Positions 60,478-64,000 of a stretch of 64,000 bases of DNA are shown here, piece by piece; within the stretch, counting starts at the first letter, position 1; the number at the start of each line of letters is the position of its first letter. Under the pieces are notes generated by a model. It searched no databases and was not told the origin of the DNA. It saw only the letters and a program-made list of their open reading frames with translations. The translations under genes were made by a program, and so were the position numbers. This DNA is from Burkholderia cepacia ATCC 25416 (GTDB lineage Bacteria; Pseudomonadota; Gammaproteobacteria; Burkholderiales; Burkholderiaceae): the NCBI RefSeq assembly GCF_001411495.1, contig NZ_CP012982.1, positions 310,001 through 374,000 of the forward strand, in the 5' to 3' direction.

Positions 60478-61557
60478 ATGTCCGCGCACGCCAGAAGGCC
60501 GCTGGTATCGCTCGTCGTACCGTTCCACGACGAGGCGGAAACAATCGACGCATTCTTTGCGACTGCCCTTCCCATCCTCGAATCGGTCGATACGATCCGT
60601 TTCGAGATCGTCTGCGTCAACGACGGCAGCCGCGACGACACGCTGGACAGGCTCATCGACATCGCCGCCGGCGACCCGCGCGTGCGCATCGTCGATCTCA
60701 CCCGGCGCTTCGGCAAGGAAGCCGCGCTCACCGCCGGCATCGACGAAGCCGCCGGCACCGCCGTGATCCTGATCGATGCCGACCTGCAGGATCCGCCCGC
60801 CCTGATCCCCGCGATGGTCGAACGCTGGCTCGCCGGCGCCGAGGTCGTCGCCGCGAAACGCACCGACCGCATGTGCGATCCGCTGATGCAGCGCGTGGCC
60901 GCCGCGCTCTACTACCGCGTGCACAACCGCCTCTCCGAAGTCGAAATGCCCGAGAACGTCGGCGATTTCCGGCTGATGGACCGCCAGGTCGTCGACGCGC
61001 TGCGTGCGCTGCCCGAGCGGCGGCGTTTCATGAAAGGCCTGTTCGCGTGGGTCGGCTATCGCACCGAGATCATCGAATATACGCGTGCCCCACGCAGCGG
61101 CGGCCGCTCGAAATTCTCCGGATGGCGGCGCTGGAACTTCGCGCTCGAAGGCATCACGAGCTTCAGCACCGTGCCGCTGCGCGTATGGACCTACATCGGC
61201 CTCGCGTTCGCCGCCCTCTCGTTCATCTACGGCACGTTCATCGTCATGCGCACGCTGCTGTTCGGCAACCCCGTGCACGGCTACGCGTCGCTCATCTCCG
61301 TGATGCTGTTCGTCGGCGGCATCCAGTTGATCGGCATCGGCGTGATCGGCGAATACCTCGGCCGCATCTATCACGAGTCGAAGCAGCGCCCCGTCTATCT
61401 CGTGCGCCGCCGTTACCGCGCGCAGCGGGACGCCGCCGCGCATCCTGCGTCGAAGCTGCTGCAGTTCCCGCTCAAGCGCACGCACGCGGCCCGCCGCCGG
61501 ACGCCGCTCCCCGCGACTGCCGCCGGCCACGGCGCGCGCAAAGTCTCCGTCAAGTAA
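60478..61557 (+). CDS. GT2-family polyprenyl-phosphate glycosyltransferase, copy 2
   Basis: A 359-residue protein equivalent to the copy at 57849 in every feature (nucleotide-sugar site DADLQDPP, two C-terminal transmembrane helices, GEYLGRIYHES). Over 800 central bases I count fewer than about 20 differences from copy 1. The N-terminal ~10 residues and the basic tail after YLVRRRYRA differ. The start ATG 60478 follows CTCGGGGGACGT. It presumably makes the same lipid-linked sugar as copy 1 and feeds the second DUF2029 protein. Confidence 0.88.
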   Translation: MSAHARRPLVSLVVPFHDEAETIDAFFATALPILESVDTIRFEIVCVNDGSRDDTLDRLIDIAAGDPRVRIVDLTRRFGKEAALTAGIDEAAGTAVILIDADLQDPPALIPAMVERWLAGAEVVAAKRTDRMCDPLMQRVAAALYYRVHNRLSEVEMPENVGDFRLMDRQVVDALRALPERRRFMKGLFAWVGYRTEIIEYTRAPRSGGRSKFSGWRRWNFALEGITSFSTVPLRVWTYIGLAFAALSFIYGTFIVMRTLLFGNPVHGYASLISVMLFVGGIQLIGIGVIGEYLGRIYHESKQRPVYLVRRRYRAQRDAAAHPASKLLQFPLKRTHAARRRTPLPATAAGHGARKVSVK

Positions 61558-61572
61558 CCGCGTACACGCCGC

Positions 61573-62826
61573 ATGGATCTCGCCCGGCAAACGATGCGAT
61601 CGGCGGACCATCCCGTCCGCGCATGGCTGACACCGCGGCGCGTCGTTGCGTACAGCGCGGTCGCGCTCGCGTGCTACGCGCTGTTCGTCGCGATCTGGGT
61701 ATCCGTCGTCCGTCATGCGCCGGCCACCGCCTTGTCGCGCCCGGGCCCCGACTACGCGGTGTTCTGGACGGCGTCGTACGTGATGCTGCACGGCTCGCCA
61801 TGGCAAGCGTACGATGTGCCGACCTTCACGCGGCTGGCCGCCGACCTGTTCCCGCAGTTCCGCCGCGAAGACCTCGTCGCGTGGCTGTACCCGCCCACCA
61901 ACCTGCTGCTCGTGACGCCGCTCGCGCTGCTGCCTTTTGCGATCGGCTATCCGCTGTTCGTCGCGTTCGGTGTCGCCGTGTTCGGTTTCGCCGCATCGCG
62001 CGTATCGGGCCTCGGCGCGATCCCCGGCACTGCGCGCGTCGGCGGGTTCGCGCTGGTCGCCGCCCCGTGCGTGTTCGTCACCGGGATGTTCGGGCAAAAC
62101 GCGTTCCTGACCGCGTCGTGCGCGGCGCTGGCCGTCTGCTGGGCTGACCGCCGGCCGATGTGGGCCGGCCTCTGCATCGGCCTGCTGTCGGCCAAGCCGC
62201 AACTGGCGCTGCTGTTCCCGTTCGTGCTGATCGCCACGCGCGCATGGCGCACGATCGCGTGGGCCGCGCTCGCCACCACCGCGTTCGCCGCATTGAGCGT
62301 CCTCGTCTGCGGCGTCGAGTCGCTCCATCGGTTCGTCGCCGGCACCGCGCTCGCGCGGTCGCTCCTCCTCGAGCAAGGTGTCGTGTTCTGGCTCGCGTCG
62401 CCGGCACCGTTCGCCGCCTTCCGGCTCGCGGGCCTGACGCCCGGGCTCGCGTATGCCGCGCAGGCGTGCATCGCGGCGCTGGCGATCGCAGCCGCCTGCA
62501 TCGTGTGGACGCGTTCGCGCGACATCCGCATGCGTGCCGCCGTCCTAGCGGTCGCGACGCTCGCGGCGAACCCTTACGTGTGGCACTACGAGCTCGCATG
62601 GCTCGGCATCGCGATCGCGTGCATGCTGGCGACCGGCTGGCAGGACGGCTGGCTGCGCGGCGAGCAGGCCGCGATCGCGCTCATGTGGCTGCTGCCGATC
62701 GTCGAATACCTGAACCCGTGGCTGCAATGGCCGCAGATCGGCCCGGCCGTGACGCTGTTCGCACTCCTCCTGCTGCTGCGCCGCGCCGGCCCGCGCACTC
62801 ACAACGCGAGCCGCGGCGGCACGTAG
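61573..62826 (+). CDS. DUF2029/GT87-like integral membrane glycosyltransferase, copy 2
   Basis: A 417-residue homologue of the protein at 58953, with YAVFWTASYVMLHGSPWQAYD, LVAWLYPPTNLL and LLSAKPQLALLFPF. By eye the two are about 60 percent identical, much less than the partner GT2 genes. It therefore may attach the sugar to a different acceptor. Its 3' end overlaps the TadG-like gene on the opposite strand by 28 bases. Confidence 0.85.
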   Translation: MDLARQTMRSADHPVRAWLTPRRVVAYSAVALACYALFVAIWVSVVRHAPATALSRPGPDYAVFWTASYVMLHGSPWQAYDVPTFTRLAADLFPQFRREDLVAWLYPPTNLLLVTPLALLPFAIGYPLFVAFGVAVFGFAASRVSGLGAIPGTARVGGFALVAAPCVFVTGMFGQNAFLTASCAALAVCWADRRPMWAGLCIGLLSAKPQLALLFPFVLIATRAWRTIAWAALATTAFAALSVLVCGVESLHRFVAGTALARSLLLEQGVVFWLASPAPFAAFRLAGLTPGLAYAAQACIAALAIAAACIVWTRSRDIRMRAAVLAVATLAANPYVWHYELAWLGIAIACMLATGWQDGWLRGEQAAIALMWLLPIVEYLNPWLQWPQIGPAVTLFALLLLLRRAGPRTHNASRGGT

Positions 62827-63839
62827 ACGCCGTAGTACGGCCCGACGCCGGTCCCTGAGCCCGACATCTTCACGCCGGCGACGAAGTGGCCCTGGATGTA
62901 CTTGTACGTGCCGCCGAGCGACACATCGACATGGAACGGCGCGAACGCGACGATCGGCACGGTGGTGCTGGTCGCGGTCTGCGTGACGACCGGCAGCACC
63001 ACCGTCGTGCCGACCGGCACCGACGTATAGAGCGTCGCCTTCACGCCGGTCGCGAGATTGATGCTGTCGCCGATGTTGAGCGCCGTCGGGTTGCCGGTCG
63101 CCATCAGGTTGCCCATCGTCGTCGTGTCGGTCGCGGTCGACTGGAACGAGGTCCACTGCCCGCCCATGCAGAGCAGGCCGTAGACCTGGCCGTTCGTGAT
63201 CGAGAACTCGTACGGCTGGCCGGTCAGCGGATTGATCAGCGGCTGGTTGGTCGCGGCGTTCCAGTACAGGTTGTACACGCACTGGTCGATCGCAACCGGA
63301 AACAGCGCGCCGGCCGCCACCCCGCCCGGCGCCGCCAGCACCGCCACCGCGGTCGCGCTGCCGGAGGCGCCGGGAATCCCGAGCAGCCCGCCGAGCAGCA
63401 GCGGAATCGAGCCGCCGTTCACGCCGGGCGCGCGCGACACGGTGACCTGCACCGCCGGCACGTCGTAGGTGCCGGGCGTGATGGTCGTCGGCTGCATCGA
63501 CGCGGGATTGCGCGTCACGTTCCAGTATCCGGTGGTCACCGTGCCGGTCGACAGCGCCGCACCGGCCGCCGAGTTCCGCGCGATCACGCCGTTCGCCGCC
63601 GGCGCGGCCTGCGACCAGTTCACCGCGCCGCCGCTCGGCGACATCATTGCATCGGCCCCCGCGAGCGCGGCCGCATCGGCCGCGTTCTGCAACTGGTTGT
63701 TCACCGTGACCACCCACGCAATGTCGATCGCCAGCGCGCCGAACGACAGCAGCGGAATCAGGAACATCAGGAAGAACAGCGCGACCGAACCGCGCTGCCG
63801 CGCGGGGCCGGCGGGTTGCGTTGCGCGAACGTCATTCAT
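62799..63839 (-). CDS. TadG-like Flp pilus protein
   Basis: A 346-residue protein. The N-terminal RQRGSVALFFLMFLIPLLSFGALAIDIAWVVTVNNQLQNAADAAALAGA is the TadG/TadE-like membrane signature, with the AADAAALAGA motif found at the start of TadG (PF13400-type) proteins. The rest is extracytoplasmic, Thr/Ser/Gly-rich with two cysteines in DQCVYNLYW and LLCMGG. It is a minor component of Tad-type pilus assembly. The start ATG 63839 overlaps the TadE-like gene by eight bases, implying coupling. Confidence 0.8.
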   Translation of the reverse strand: MNDVRATQPAGPARQRGSVALFFLMFLIPLLSFGALAIDIAWVVTVNNQLQNAADAAALAGADAMMSPSGGAVNWSQAAPAANGVIARNSAAGAALSTGTVTTGYWNVTRNPASMQPTTITPGTYDVPAVQVTVSRAPGVNGGSIPLLLGGLLGIPGASGSATAVAVLAAPGGVAAGALFPVAIDQCVYNLYWNAATNQPLINPLTGQPYEFSITNGQVYGLLCMGGQWTSFQSTATDTTTMGNLMATGNPTALNIGDSINLATGVKATLYTSVPVGTTVVLPVVTQTATSTTVPIVAFAPFHVDVSLGGTYKYIQGHFVAGVKMSGSGTGVGPYYGVYVPPRLAL

Positions 63840-64000
63840 AGAGCATCACCGAAGTCGCCGAGACCGTCACCGGGCCGGTGAGCGCGCTGAACGCGGAACC
63901 CAGCACGAGCCCCGTATACGTGTAGGTCACGGTCACCGTCAGCGCGGTGCCCGACGTCGTGCCGTTCGCCTGCGTCACGGTCACCGCCGGGGTGGTCGCG
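63832..64000 (-). CDS. TadE-like protein (C-terminal part, 5' end outside the window)
   Basis: The last ~55 residues of a protein reading in from the right edge: TVTQANGTTSGTALTVTVTYTYTGLVLGSAF followed by a stop that overlaps the TadG-like start. This beta-rich ending is typical of TadE-like minor pilins, and its coupling to TadG supports it. The N-terminal membrane segment is beyond the window. Confidence 0.7.
   Translation of the reverse strand, partial: ATTPAVTVTQANGTTSGTALTVTVTYTYTGLVLGSAFSALTGPVTVSATSVMLYE

Overview
The window is GC-rich beta-proteobacterial DNA whose gene content and style (many divergent LysR/IclR-controlled cassettes, DUF969/DUF979 genes, a Wsp-type CheB/diguanylate cyclase pair, Tad pilus genes) point to Burkholderia, most likely the B. 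cepacia complex and probably a secondary replicon. This is inference from gene families, not a database match. I found no rRNA, tRNA, CRISPR array, integrase, transposase or phage structural genes.

Layout. 1-2553: start of a phosphonoacetaldehyde dehydrogenase-like gene (cut by the window edge), a GNAT acetyltransferase and a MocR-type regulator. 3079-6746: a GH92 alpha-mannosidase-like lipoprotein and a SnoaL-like protein. 6784-19319: a sulfonate/sulfite region with xsc, pta and a TauE-type exporter on +, then on - an AAA+/VWA pair resembling CobS/CobT and a soeCBA-type molybdoenzyme, with an IclR gene in the middle. 19342-26956: amino acid permease plus PuuB-like oxidase preceded by a coupled small ORF, an MHS transporter, a GMC oxidoreductase and its divergent IclR gene. 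26970-31282: a 19-unit octanucleotide tandem array, a small hypothetical gene, a DUF2891/DUF979/DUF969 operon (putative 5-oxoproline transport) and small unknown genes. 31630-36033: WspF-like and WspR-like genes and a GAF-PAS-GGDEF-EAL protein. 36529-46771: LysR/isochorismatase pair, haloacid dehalogenase, membrane proteins, then LysR, MHS transporter, mmsA and mmsB (valine/3-hydroxyisobutyrate breakdown). 46896-49593: small lipoproteins and unknowns. 49830-53383: NCS1 permease, Asp/Glu-racemase-superfamily enzyme and LysR (hydantoin/allantoin-like cassette). 53432-57533: DHA2 exporter, LysR, SsuA-like binding protein, DUF2591-like ORF. 57849-62826: a tandemly duplicated two-gene glycosyltransferase module. 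62799-64000: TadG/TadE-like genes.

The region I find most informative is 6.8-19.3 kb. Xsc turns sulfoacetaldehyde into acetyl phosphate and sulfite, Pta makes acetyl-CoA, and sulfite can be exported (TauE/SafE) or oxidised to sulfate (SoeABC-like). A 15-bp inverted repeat GGAAC-N5-GTTCC occurs just downstream of a plausible xsc promoter and again between the cobS-like gene and the IclR gene. A degenerate version follows the same TAGCAT -10-like hexamer upstream of soeA. This suggests one IclR regulon that includes the CobST-like pair, and raises the hypothesis that this AAA+/VWA pair serves the sulfite-oxidising molybdoenzyme rather than cobalt chelation.
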